Notes: generated by a model from the letters alone, not told the origin. 64,000 nucleotides of DNA from Plicaturopsis crispa FD-325 SS-3 (GCA_000827205.1 KN832555.1:2612856-2676855); one strand, 5' to 3'. Shown: positions 32,835 through 42,517, numbered from the stretch's first letter. Translations and numbers: made by a program.

Positions 32835-34884
32835 ATGGCGTCTCTGACTCCCTTGCTTTCCCATTCCCGTCACAGTCTTGCAGAGATCCTCCAGAACAGC
32901 CGCTCTCAAGCTCTCAAACTCGGGCACCATCCACGCCTCGCAGGTTTACCGAAGTCGACTCCGCCTCCCATTGATCCTATCGTTATTGACTTCGACCAAC
33001 ATTTCCCCATACCTGAACCACCGCTTGCCGAACTACTCGCCTTAGGTGTCGACCTCGCGACTAGAGAGCGCCTCTCGTCGGCTTACCTTCAGACGGCCAA
33101 GCAACTGAGAGCAAAATGCGAGCAGCTGATACATCGAACACTGGCTGCATTGCCTCATTCAGCATCGCGGTCGAGTACCCAAGCTCGGATAACCGCGGCC
33201 TACAAATCCCAATATATGCAGATGATCAGTACTTGGGCCGAAGATGTTTTGGAATCGTGTCGGAAACGAGTTATGGACCATCACGACAGTCGTGCGATCT
33301 CTCGCGTTGTCCAGCGGTCGAGTAGCTCGCCCTCTGCAAAGCACAACGATCGAAGACCATTTAACAATGTGAGTTGCCATCTTTGTCTGCTCGGAAACGT
33401 AGCTGAATCATGGTACAGGAATATGTACCCGTCCTCGATTATTACTTCCAGCACAACCCCTTCCCATCCCACGCCGACAGAATGTTCCTCGCCCAGAAAT
33501 CGAACATGAATCATGATCAAATATACGTCTGGGTACGCAGAGATGTATCTCATCCTGTCCTACGTTTGCTGATGTCTTGCTTCGTTAGTTCCAAAATCGT
33601 CGCCGTAAATATAAGGAAAAGACTGGCGTTCAGCTGAAGAAGGAGGATTACAAGTCTTGCAAAACGATGCAATCCATGGACCCAATGGTTGGGCAGATGC
33701 CCGCACATCTCGTTGTTCCCGAAGAAGAGCGGAAACCATACGTCGACTCAGACGCCACGGAGTACGAGATCGAATACGACTCGAGCGATGTCGAAAGCGT
33801 ACGTTTCATTTTCTTCACCAGGGATTTAATACGACTCGCTTACCCATCTTATCAGCCTGTGACATACGTGCCTTCCAGGGAGCCAGAAGCCGTTGACGTC
33901 CTCAACACCCCAGCGCCACCACACGCATTCCCCACCACATACCCTCCACCGCCCGAACTCAACCCTTTCCCTATCAAGAGTGGCGTTCGGAATTTCCCCG
34001 CACCTGAGTGGCGCCGTCGACCAGCGACCAAGCCCATCAAGCACGCGCCAGTCGACATCGCCAAATTGACGGACGCATTCGCCAAAATGCAAGTCAAGTA
34101 CACGAACTTCGCGCGCACGGTGCGCAAGGACAAGGACAACATCCGTGGGAAAAAGCGGAGGACGACACCGCCGGTGGCGAAGCCAGATCGTGCAGCCGCC
34201 ACAGCTGCGATCACGACGCAGGTCCCGCCCGCCCCCCTGCCGGCATTCGTGCGTAGAACCGAGTTCCTTGCACCACGGCGCCAGCGGCCTGTACCTGCGC
34301 CAACGGTGCCCGCACCTGCGTCTCGCCTGCATCCGTTCCGGTCACCCAGTCCTATGGCGCAGCCGGCGACGCTCGTTCCGTCTGCACGGCTGGAAGCCGA
34401 CACTCCCACTCCGCGGAGAAAGGTCGCGGGACTGCCAAAGCGCACACCGACTGGGTCGAGTCGGGCACATCGGGGGGTCTCTTCGGCATCATCGGTCTCG
34501 TCCATCGCGTCGCCGCGGTCGTCGCCATCGCGTACATTAGATTCCCGTACTTCATCGTTTACGTCCACGGCATCATCCCAGCGGGTGTCTTCGGGATCGA
34601 GCTTTGCGAGTGAAGCTATTACTCCGGATGCGTCGTTCGCAGCGCTGCCAGAGATCGCTCCCTCCCCGTCGAACTCCTTCTCCCAATTCGACTTCGCCAT
34701 GTCGTCTTCCAACATGACAGATCTTTTCGGCGACGCCACTTTCCCGAGCGACGTCGACCTCAGCGTGCCGCAATGGCAGTACGGCGTGCAGTCGGTCATC
34801 GACCTCAGCAGACAACTGTCCGCGATGCAGAAGGCGCCGTCGTTTGATTTCTCGTTTGCGGCCTCCCCGACGCCCGTCTCGTAA
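32835..34884 (+). CDS. HD2-class homeodomain mating-type transcription factor, copy b
   Basis: Four exons (32835-33368, 33419-33532, 33589-33798, 33856-34884) give 628 residues. The N-terminal 175 residues (MASLTPLLSHSRHSLAEILQ onward) are the presumed specificity region and are unlike HD2a. The homeodomain carries EYVPVLDYYFQHNPFPSHAD, MNHDQIYVW and FQNRRRKYKEKTG, with introns at the same two sites as HD2a. Downstream come LKKEDYKSCKTMQSMDPM and EEERKPYVDSDATEYEIEYD. The long basic then Ser/Pro-rich C-terminus differs from HD2a at only about three of the first 175 aligned positions, and the DNA is nearly identical there. HD1b lies directly upstream. The gene is intact and probably functional. 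Confidence 0.95.
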
Positions 34885-35030
34885 TCGTGCTATGACCTTG
34901 CGGATCTCTTCTATGCTTGGGCTCGCCGGGCCCCGCTGCCCGACGGTGCTTAGACCCTTCGGCAGTGAGCAGACGGCATGCGTTGACCGTCGAGTCCGCG
35001 TGCCTTTCGCGTCCCGCCCTCGTCGGTGCG
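33415..35030 (+). repeat. Inverted repeat arm (HD2 homeodomain to 3' UTR), right
   Basis: This is the partner of the left arm. After the HD2b stop, a motif beginning tgcttgggctcg and a gcgttgacc-tcgagtccgcgtg block recur in the HD2a 3' region, showing that the repeat extends past the coding sequence. Confidence 0.85.
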
Positions 35031-35528
35031 CGAGTGTCTCCTCCCTGCGCTACTACATCATCCACATCCACCATACCATTCTATGCAACTATGACCCATG
35101 CCCCATATGTTTTCCCCTGCATTCACCCCCAGGATATATATTCGCTTTAAACCGCTTTTTATTAACTCCATATTCATTCACCCGTCATTTTACTTTGGCC
35201 ATACCTTATCGCATACATATACCTACTAACAATCCCCGTGCTTGCTTTCCACATACTGCACTATCTTACTACTACTAACCGCGTCTTGCTGTCCTGCTAT
35301 CAAACCAAACATACAAGTGTATCAATAGATGTATCATTTTCCTCGCGATGTTTGAAGGAGCGGCTGAGAGATATACATGTCTGACGAGGAGAAGAAGAGC
35401 AAGGTAAATGTGCAAAACGTTCATATCAAAGCTCGAGTTACAATTGCAAGGTACAAAGCAAGGTCAAGTTCGTGTACAAGGAGCGAGCATATCCTGCCGT
35501 AGAGATCTTCCGTTATATCCATTACCGC
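34885..35528. other. HD2b-beta-fg intergenic (convergent)
   Basis: The first about 150 bp is HD2 3' UTR shared with HD2a. The rest is AT- and pyrimidine-rich with no gene seen. Confidence 0.45.
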
Positions 35529-36532
35529 TTACAAGAACTTGGAAGCCTACAACGATAGCAATCAGCCATCGATCTCTACCATATCATACGGCTGTAGAGA
35601 CGCAGATCCACTCACCAAACCCATCATGCTTCCGAGTCCGCCGCTGTTCCCCCCGCCGGTCGCGCCGCTGAACTTCGACTGCACGAGCAGCTTCATGACG
35701 GTCATCCCCGCCGAGTTGACCGCGTCCTGCTTGTTCCCGCCGCCCCCGCCGCCGGACTTCTCGAACAGCTTCGACGCCTCGGCCATCGCGAGGCTGATCA
35801 GCTGCGTCTGCGAGCCCGCGCTCGAAGCGCTGCCCGAGCCGGAACCGCCAGACGTGAAGCTCTTCAGGATCTGCACAGCGTGCATTTAGATTTAGATTAG
35901 ATTTCCTATAGTAAATATCGCGGGGGGCGCACCTGGAGCGCTGCGGCGCTGCCGATGGACTTCGCGTCGAGGCCTCCTGCGGAGTCGTTCGAGTACGCCT
36001 GCTTGTGCGCGGCCTGGACACCCTCCTCGTCGAGGGGCTCCTCGTGCTGGCTCTGTTTTGAATAAAGCGGGGCCACGCTGCGGTTGGCGCGACACGACGG
36101 GGGGTATGGGTGCGCACCTTGTTCTGGTTCAGGAAGCTGAGGGCGTTGGAGAAGAGCGAGCTCTCCCCGGAGCCGTGCTTGGCGGCGTTGTTCACCACGT
36201 CGTTGTCGTCGACTGTACCAGCGCGTTAGGCGTTAGATCAGAGGCGTTGCGAGGAGTAGGAGATCGCGCGCACAGCTGGGTCCGCCTGGGGCATGGCTCT
36301 GATTGTGCGGGGCGTTGTACTCTGATCCACCGGTCTTGGACACATCGGCTGTTCATGGAATATACGTCGACGATCAGCGACGCGATAGTGACGCGATTCA
36401 GATGGGAAGGGAGCCTGACATTGGGACTTGCTGTAAGTCTCGTAGCCCTGTTTCGCAATGTTGATGAAGGAGTCCTGTCGCCCGATAACCGTAAGCCCTT
36501 GTATTAGCAGGAATTTTCTAGCGATTTACCAT
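35529..36532 (-). CDS. Beta-flanking protein (beta-fg)
   Basis: This is the conserved fungal gene that borders the HD mating-type genes in many Agaricomycetes. Its molecular function is unknown. The reconstructed protein is M, DSFINIAKQGYETYSKSQ, then DDNDVVNNAAKHGSGESSLF, SNALSFLNQNK, SQHEEPLDEEGVQAAHKQAY, a SIGSAAALQILKSFTSGG block, a glycine-rich segment, LISLAMAEASKLFEK, KQDAVNSAGMTVMKLLVQSK, and GLASKFL with a TAA at 35529-35531. The first coding exon is only the ATG (36530-36532), directly followed by a gt donor; the next exon begins GACTCC. About five further introns keep frame. The repeated Gly/Ser tracts and conserved EASKLF and QDAVNSA motifs match the family. Beta-fg and MIP bracket the HD genes and confirm the locus identity. 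Confidence 0.88.
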
Positions 36533-36988
36533 GTTGTATAATGAAGTGAAGGAGGTTGCGATGGAGGTGAGTGGCGTCGGTGACAGTGACGACGAGTGAA
36601 GCACAGGATGATGATGTATGATCGTGCTCATTCCCGCGGACCCGAGGCAGCGTACTCCGGCTTCCGCTGCCGCATGCACACTCGGCGCAGAATCAATGTC
36701 TGCATTCGCAGTCAATTCGCATGAAATATTTTGTCAATTCAACTAAAAATTCGAAAGTTTGCTCAGAGCAGTGAGGGGTCTGCTAGGGCTTGACACCAGC
36801 TTAACCATCGTGATCAGATGAACTTGAAGGCGCAACGCATTTGTGTGCCACAGAATAACAGATATAATACATACAAATGGAATTTGGAGTACTTCTTCTC
36901 TGCGTGTTACACTCTTTCAGCGTAGTACAGCCCTCGCGCGCGGTTTAAGTAGTTTGACCAAGATAGAAATCCCTGACACCTTAACCCT
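36533..36988. other. Intergenic between beta-fg and LEA-like gene
   Basis: This probably holds the beta-fg promoter and the LEA-like gene 3' UTR. No gene or repeat seen. Confidence 0.4.
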
Positions 36989-37842
36989 CTATGAACCGAA
37001 CGCGGTTCCAGTCTGCGTCGTCGCAGGGTACGGTGTAGACGAGGTATTATGCCCGCTCTCGAGCGGTGCGCTCGTCGCCGCTACGTGACCGGTCGTCTCG
37101 GAGTGTGTGGGGTTGGGGCCGCCGATGTATCCCTGCGCAGCTTCCTTTGCCCTGTCGAGCTGTGGCTGGACGGCGGCCTTCGCCGAGTCGATGTGTGGCT
37201 GAAGAGTGGTGCGCGCGGCATCGACGTGGGGCTGGATGGTGGTGCGAGCATTGTCGACGTGTGGCTGCGCGGCTGTCTGCGCGGATGCAAGGTATCCCTG
37301 AAGAACGGGATCGGGGTCAGAATTTCGGTAGTTAGTCGCACGTGCAAGAGCATAGACGTACCTGTGCGGTAGTCAACGCGTTACCGGCGAGAGATTTGGC
37401 TTGGTCGAGGTACGTGCCGCCGGACGCTTTGGCAGCGTCGACGTCGTGGTGACCTTCGTTAACAGCGGCGTTGGTGGTCGCGCTCGCCTGCGCGTGTAGC
37501 TTATCAAACGCAGAAGGCGGCTCGCCTGTCAACGCAGGGCCCAGGGACTATGCAAAGGAGACGCTTATAAGAATGTAGTGATAAGCGTTAGGTAGAAAGT
37601 AGCCTACCGCTGCTGCCCTCGCGGCTTGTTCGCCCACATCGTGCGTCTTCTCGGCTGTTCTCTCGACTTCATTGCTAGCCGCAGTGCTGGGCGCGTTGAG
37701 ACGCGCGTCTGCTGCGGTTGTCTGGTTCTTGACCAGGCTACAATAGAGAGCAACAAGTCAGCTGAAGCCTATGTCGACAAGCAAGCGGTACGACGTACTC
37801 TGCACCGGCGGGGACGTCAACGTTGAAAACTTTTCCTGACAT
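36989..37842 (-). CDS. LEA-like stress protein with 11-residue repeats
   Basis: The start at 37842 gives MSGKVFNVDVPAGA. After an intron comes LVKNQTTAADARLNAPSTAA, then further exons with KTHDVGEQAARAAA and HDVDAAKASGGTYLDQAKSL. The C-terminal exon (about 37285 down to 36989) has a run of near-11-residue amphipathic units: AQPHVDNARTTI, QPHVDAARTTL, QPHIDSAKAAV, QPQLDRAKEAA. This Ala/Lys/Gln/His-rich pattern resembles late embryogenesis abundant (LEA) and apolipophorin-like helices that protect membranes or proteins during drying or stress. The C-terminus is Thr/Ser-rich and ends TGTAFGS with TAG at 36989-36991. No signal peptide or membrane segment is seen. The role in this fungus is inferred only. 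Confidence 0.72.
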
Positions 37843-38645
37843 TGTGGTGGTAGGATGAGAAAGATGAATTTGTGGAGAAGGACTGCATCTTTGCGCTGGT
37901 CTTTATACGATCGAGGATTAACTGGGATGGATTGCAGACGACGTCAGTGGAGGATCGGTGACGCCACGTCCCGCCTCTCCCGAATAACGAGCACGTGGTC
38001 GCAGTCGCGAGGGACCACGCGATTCGGACACCGGAAGGCACTTGTCTTTTTTTAAAAAAAAGTCTGCGACGAGCACTGAACGTTGAACAGGGACCGTCAG
38101 CGCAGTCCTCAACATACCCCTTACCAGACGGTTCAAAGGTATAGCATCTCAGCGGCAGTGGACGCGGATATCTTTGAGACATCCACGTTACAAACAGGAC
38201 CGAGCCTCGATGTCTCACCGAGAGCGAAGGAGCAAGGTGTTATCTTCTATCGCGCATTCAGCTTGTCACTTTGGTTTAACAAGTTCTCGTAGACATCTCG
38301 TAGACGTGGTAAGTATGCCCATTGACTTTATCTCTGTGTCCCTTCCCCCGTATTGCCATACATGCTGGCCCCACTGGTGCTCACTAGTCGCCAACTCAAG
38401 ATGCAACTTACCGCCGGCACTACTCCCAGTCCAAACTAGAATCTCCCCGCCATACCGACATTGCCTGAAAATTGCTCCCCGTTATTTTATATCCGCACTA
38501 TACCCGCTCGTCTCCCGAGGAGATGAAGGTTGCACGAAAGGTATAAAGGACCGCCCAAATGGAAAAGGATCCTCCATCTCAACTTGTCCTTCTACCACCA
38601 CCACTCTTTCATCTACATACCATACCCCCCTTCCGTTCTACTATC
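37843..38645. other. Divergent promoter region (LEA-like / hypothetical)
   Basis: About 800 bp between two outward-facing starts. It includes a run of T followed by A (near 38045-38065) and a tataaagg TATA-like element about 105 bp upstream of the plus-strand ATG. No gene seen. Confidence 0.45.
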
Positions 38646-39420
38646 ATGAATGCCTTTGCCCCTACCACGAGCTTCAAGCAGGACTTGGCTCACCTCCAGT
38701 CTCCCATCGGCGTGGAGTACAGCGGGACTATGTTCCCCATGTCTCCTTTGCCTCTATCCAACACCGTGCGCCAGTCGCCGGCCCACATCTTTCGTGGCGG
38801 GCCCACCAAATTTGATGTGCTAGTCACTCCCACTGGCCCTGCCGCCACTTTCTCTCAAATTGCACTCACGCCGCCGATCCGGGTGACCGGCGCGCTCAGC
38901 GCTGTCGCGCAGTCTGTATACCCATTCTCGCCTGAACAATACCCTGATAGTGGGCAAATGTCCTACTTCCCCCGCATGCCCCCTCCCACCCCTCCTCTAC
39001 ACGTACGTTTTCCGTCTGATCTCGATGCGGTCCAGTCACTTACACGATTCTTTCATCCAGGATATTCCTATTTTCCATGCCAATGTGCCTATTGTGGCGC
39101 CCGTGGCCCAATACGCGCCGAAGGGGTATTCCCCACGCAAGGCGCCGCGCACCTTGCGGATGGACCTCGACGCCGTGACGCGGGTCTACTCCCGCTCACC
39201 GTCGCCCGCCATCCCGGATTGCGAGTGGGTGTACGCCGCGGACGACGCGGACACAGTCACGCGGAAGTCTGCCATGAAGCCGAGCAGGGAGCGTGTGTCG
39301 ACGCCGTTCCCGCGCGGTGATATGGAGGTCGATGAGGATGAGGAGGAGTACTTTGTGATGTCCGACTTGATGTCGCCGTTGCAGGCAGCCGAGTCGACCA
39401 TAGTTACGGTCCAAGGATGA
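38646..39420 (+). CDS. Hypothetical protein, proline/serine-rich with acidic C-terminus
   Basis: I do not recognise this gene. Two exons are read: 38646 to about 39002, then from about 39061 after a ccag acceptor, to TGA at 39420. The protein begins MNAFAPTTSFKQDLAHLQSP, then has YFPRMPPPTPPLH at the splice join and DIPIFHANVPIVAPVAQYAP. Later segments are RKAPRTLRMDLDAVTRVYSR and SPSPAIPDCEWVYAADDADT. The end has an acidic run (MEVDEDEEEYFVMSDL) and STIVTVQG. It is about 240 residues, without signal peptide or membrane segment, and looks largely disordered. The clean splice site and a TATA-like box upstream support it being a real gene. No function is proposed. Confidence 0.62.
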
Positions 39421-39800
39421 ACAGCTGGTCTGTTCGTGTCCTCTATATCCCTAGATGCTGTCACATAGATGCTGCCAATCCATATATCCTTCTTGCATTA
39501 GTCCTAATTCTTGAGTGCAATCGACTGAGTCCCGCTGCTTGCCCAGAACTGTAATTGACAGTGCACACCGCGATGTGCGATTTACTCGAAAAGTCTGACG
39601 GATTTTCGCCGAACTGACAGAGGATGTTATAAACAAGCAAGTATGATTATCAATGATAGCAGCTGTATAAGACATGCGTCAGGAAAGCTAATCTCACTGC
39701 GCCTGCTGGGAGAAACGTACATGTTGGTATACAGAGACGATGCGTGGGTGTGTCGTAAGTACAAAAATACATGAGATAATAGTTGTCCGTGAAGCCGTCG
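39421..39800. other. Convergent intergenic region
   Basis: 3' ends of the hypothetical gene and the myosin light chain gene. Nothing else seen. Confidence 0.4.
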
Positions 39801-40515
39801 TCATGCATCAGCTTCTTCATTGTCGGCGTTCACTCGAAGCACCTTGACCCATTCACGGTAGTTGAAGTTGCCCTGTCTGTCGGTGAAAGGGCCCTTCAGG
39901 AATTTGTCGATCTGCGCAGCGCGTGAGTCTAGGAATGTACTGGCAACAGAGCATTACGCACCTCTCTCGCATCCATGCGTTCGCCCACCTCGCCCATCCA
40001 CTTCCGCATCTCGTCCACCTTCACCATCCCGGTGTCGCCCTCGTCAAAGCACTCGAATGCCTCGACCAGGTCCTGCTCCGGGTCGAACTCGAACAGCCGC
40101 TCGCTCATCATAGTCAGGAACATCGTGAAGTTGACCCCGCGCTCCGAAGACGCGGGCTCGTCCGTATACGCGATCGCGCTCGAGCGGTTGTGGCCGCCCG
40201 GGCGCGCGCTGAGGAGGTCGTCCATCGTGTGCTTCGAGGGCGTGATGCCTGCGCGTGCGGAGTAAGTATGCGCGCGTGCACGCGTCGGGATCGCGTCTCA
40301 CCTAGACTCGTGAATATTTCCTTTAGGTCCTGCTCGTTCACCCAACCGTCTTTGTCGTGGTCGATGAGCTGGAACGCCTCCTTGAACTGCTGTATTTGGG
40401 ACGATTGGAAGAGGGAAAACACTCCGGACGGCTCCCGCCTTGCTCTAGATTTCTGGGCCTTTGTGAGTTTTGTTGGGGTCGCGTTCGGCGAGAGATAGTC
40501 GGGATAGCGAGACAT
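39801..40515 (-). CDS. Myosin regulatory light chain (EF-hand)
   Basis: This is an EF-hand protein of the calmodulin superfamily, reading as a myosin II-type regulatory light chain. The start at 40515 gives MSRYPDYLSPNATPTKLTKA, a polar N-terminus. Then SGVFSLFQSSQIQQFKEAFQ leads into EF-hand 1 with loop DHDKDGWVNEQD, which keeps the calcium/magnesium ligands. Later segments are FTMFLTMMSERLFEFDPEQD, EAFECFDEGDTGMVKVDEMR and a C-terminal DRQGNFNYREWVKVLRVNAD. The SGVF-MF-x-QIxxFKEAF start and a single well-conserved first EF loop are typical of regulatory light chains, which bind the IQ motif of the heavy chain and set cytokinetic motor activity. An upstream in-frame extension to 40590 would read into the MITE and is not preferred. 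Two to three introns are inferred. Confidence 0.85.
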
Positions 40516-40545
40516 GTTGTGGAAGAATCTTGGAGGAGATGAAGG

Positions 40546-40554
40546 CCTGCCGCC
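40546..40554. repeat. 9-bp target-site duplication, left copy (cctgccgcc)
   Basis: Identical to 40661-40669 and abutting the palindromic MITE. Confidence 0.82.
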
Positions 40555-40660
40555 TAGTCTCGTATCACCAGACTCTCTAGACCTTCCCATTCTGGGTCCC
40601 TTGTCTCAGTACAAGGGGCCCAGAATGGGAAAGTACTGAGAGTCTGGTGATACGAGACTA
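40555..40660. mobile_element. Palindromic Mutator-type MITE, 106 bp with 9-bp TSD
   Basis: Two 50-bp arms (40555-40604 and 40611-40660) are inverted repeats with about 45 of 50 positions paired and a 6-bp loop. The outer 23 bp are perfectly matched, starting tagtctcgtatcaccagact. The nonamer cctgccgcc occurs directly outside each end (40546-40554 and 40661-40669). A 9-bp duplication is the mark of Mutator-like transposition. No coding capacity. The element sits about 40 bp upstream of the myosin light chain ATG, in its probable leader or promoter, between that gene and the divergent F-box gene. Confidence 0.88.
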
Positions 40661-40669
40661 CCTGCCGCC
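40661..40669. repeat. 9-bp target-site duplication, right copy (cctgccgcc)
   Basis: Identical to 40546-40554 and abutting the palindromic MITE. Confidence 0.82.
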
Positions 40670-40972
40670 TGGGGCTAAACCTCGACCGAAAGAGATTATC
40701 GCCACGTGGTTCGTCAAGTTCGTCAGGCAACAAGTTTCTGCCCTCAACTACTTGTACCTGTAAGTACACAGGCTATACAAGTCAAGCAGCCACCTTCAAG
40801 TACACTTTGCTTGGTATGGTTCATGGCCACAATGAAAAGTAGTTGATACTTACCTGCTGCAGGTGGATAGCTGCGACATCCCGAGTGTCACCGTACCCTC
40901 ACTTGAATCCGATCGCCGTGACTGTGTCGATCGGACTTGCACCGTGCCCTTGCCACACAACAGGACATCGAT
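40670..40972. other. F-box gene upstream region
   Basis: Probable promoter of the F-box gene and distal promoter of the myosin light chain gene. No other feature seen. Confidence 0.4.
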
Positions 40973-42517
40973 ATGGGCTTAAACACAGTGCCGATCTCAC
41001 GGCTGCCACCCGAACTCCTGACTCACATATTTATCTATGTAGCACTTGGCGACGATAGCCACCCCAAGGCGTCTGTGCACCTGTCGCAAGTCTGCAGTCT
41101 ATGGCGGGCCATCGCGCTCAATTGCCCACGTCTTTGGACACACATACATATAGGAGAGCAAGGTTGGCCCCCACCGGAGATTATTCGTCGCTCCAAATCG
41201 ATGTCTCTCAGCGTTTTCCAATGTGCTCGAGGCGCGCCCTGGGCCATGTCATTGCAGCCCCTACTCACTGAGCACGCCCACAGGGTAGAATCGCTCCACC
41301 TGCATCGTATCCGAAGCCGGGGCGCACAAGCCATCATCCGCCGTTTCGTATCCATCGCCCCGTCGAAACTGAAGTATCTCGTCCTCGACTGCCACAACCC
41401 GTTCAAAGGCTCTCTGTTCGACCTCACTTTGGATGCAGGGCCTGCTGTCTCCCCAGTCCCCCTGCCCGTGATATCGTCCGATCTTGCTTCGAACCTTCTC
41501 GTACTCAAATTACATTATTGCCCCATTTCCTGGGATTTGCCACCTCTTCCTCGCCTTGAGGATCTATCGATCACAGGCTCAGATAATACCAACATGGAAG
41601 ACAGGCCTACGCTCGCTAAGTTGTGTAGCATGCTCACCTTCATGCCCTGTCTGAAGCGTCTGGCGCTCTTGAACAATCTCCCCGCTGCTCCTCTGACGGA
41701 CAGTGACTTCACTGTGCACCTGCATTCCCTACAAAACCTTTGCATAGGCTGGAATCAACCGGGCCTCCCGGGGCAGGGCGTTGAGACCATCACCCATTTC
41801 CTCCGCCACATAACGTGCCCCTCTAACCTTGCGCTCTTCCTCGCGTGCCCGTACATCCCAATGGCGCCGCAATCTCTGTCGAGCCTCGGCCTAACACTCC
41901 GGCGACACTTGCGGAACATAGCGGGGCGACTTCTGTTCGAGCTCGAGGACGGTATGGACGTCCAGATAACGAGTATGCAAGCGGAGTACGCAGGGAGACG
42001 GGACGTGGGGAGGCTCGATGCGATGCTCACGGTGGACACGTCCCTGTTCTTCGAGATGTTCCTCTCCCACCTACGTCCCGCGCGCATTTCGGGCGCTCAT
42101 GTGCGCATCAAGAGACCTCTGTCGCTGGAAAACTTGGGCGCATTCTTTTCTGCGGGGTTCGCTGTGAAGATATTGACTATCTTGCACTTCCCCGCCGACT
42201 TCGCCGTCCTCATGACACCGTATGGGGGCGAAGGCAGCTGCAGTGTTCCGTGGCCACACCTGCAGCTCGTGCTCATCGACGGAGTACCCGACTCCAGTAC
42301 CTGGGAAGGATCGATCGACGATGGCCTTTACCGTTGGTTATGCTGGCGTCGCGACCAAGGTGTACAGGTCCCCCGATTGTGCTTTGGCAATGAAAACAAG
42401 TATATGCCTACTGCGGTGCAGCGGAGTAGGCTTGAGGGCATCGCAGAGATCGAATGGGCGATGGAGCCACAGATGCCTTCGAAGACAGATATATTTCAGG
42501 TCTGGCCTATGGACTGA
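40973..42517 (+). CDS. F-box protein
   Basis: This is a single-exon gene of 514 residues. The ATG at 40973 gives MGLNTVPISRLPPELLTHIF, the start of an F-box (LPPELLTHIFIYVA, then HLSQVCSLWRAIALNCPRLW). F-box proteins bind Skp1 and bring substrates to SCF ubiquitin ligases. The rest has Leu-rich segments such as LPRLEDLSITGSDN and PCLKRLALLNNLP, resembling the irregular repeats of the large Agaricomycete F-box families. An in-frame upstream extension lacks an ATG, so this start was chosen. The substrate is unknown. These genes are highly expanded in Agaricomycetes, so little can be said from position. The reading frame is intact. Confidence 0.85.
   Translation: MGLNTVPISRLPPELLTHIFIYVALGDDSHPKASVHLSQVCSLWRAIALNCPRLWTHIHIGEQGWPPPEIIRRSKSMSLSVFQCARGAPWAMSLQPLLTEHAHRVESLHLHRIRSRGAQAIIRRFVSIAPSKLKYLVLDCHNPFKGSLFDLTLDAGPAVSPVPLPVISSDLASNLLVLKLHYCPISWDLPPLPRLEDLSITGSDNTNMEDRPTLAKLCSMLTFMPCLKRLALLNNLPAAPLTDSDFTVHLHSLQNLCIGWNQPGLPGQGVETITHFLRHITCPSNLALFLACPYIPMAPQSLSSLGLTLRRHLRNIAGRLLFELEDGMDVQITSMQAEYAGRRDVGRLDAMLTVDTSLFFEMFLSHLRPARISGAHVRIKRPLSLENLGAFFSAGFAVKILTILHFPADFAVLMTPYGGEGSCSVPWPHLQLVLIDGVPDSSTWEGSIDDGLYRWLCWRRDQGVQVPRLCFGNENKYMPTAVQRSRLEGIAEIEWAMEPQMPSKTDIFQVWPMD

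Noticed and set aside
33852-34799. Minus-strand open frame of 315 codons opposite HD2b
   Set aside because: Antisense shadow of HD2b caused by GC-rich codons, no splice or start logic.
22683-34884. Idea that two haplotypes were merged into the contig
   Set aside because: Not excluded, but the two HD units are in opposite orientation and share a continuous sequence with distinct spacers, which is less typical of a simple haplotype-join error.
40516-40590. Upstream in-frame extension of the myosin light chain to 40590
   Set aside because: The extra residues come from the inserted MITE and its flank; the family start matches 40515.
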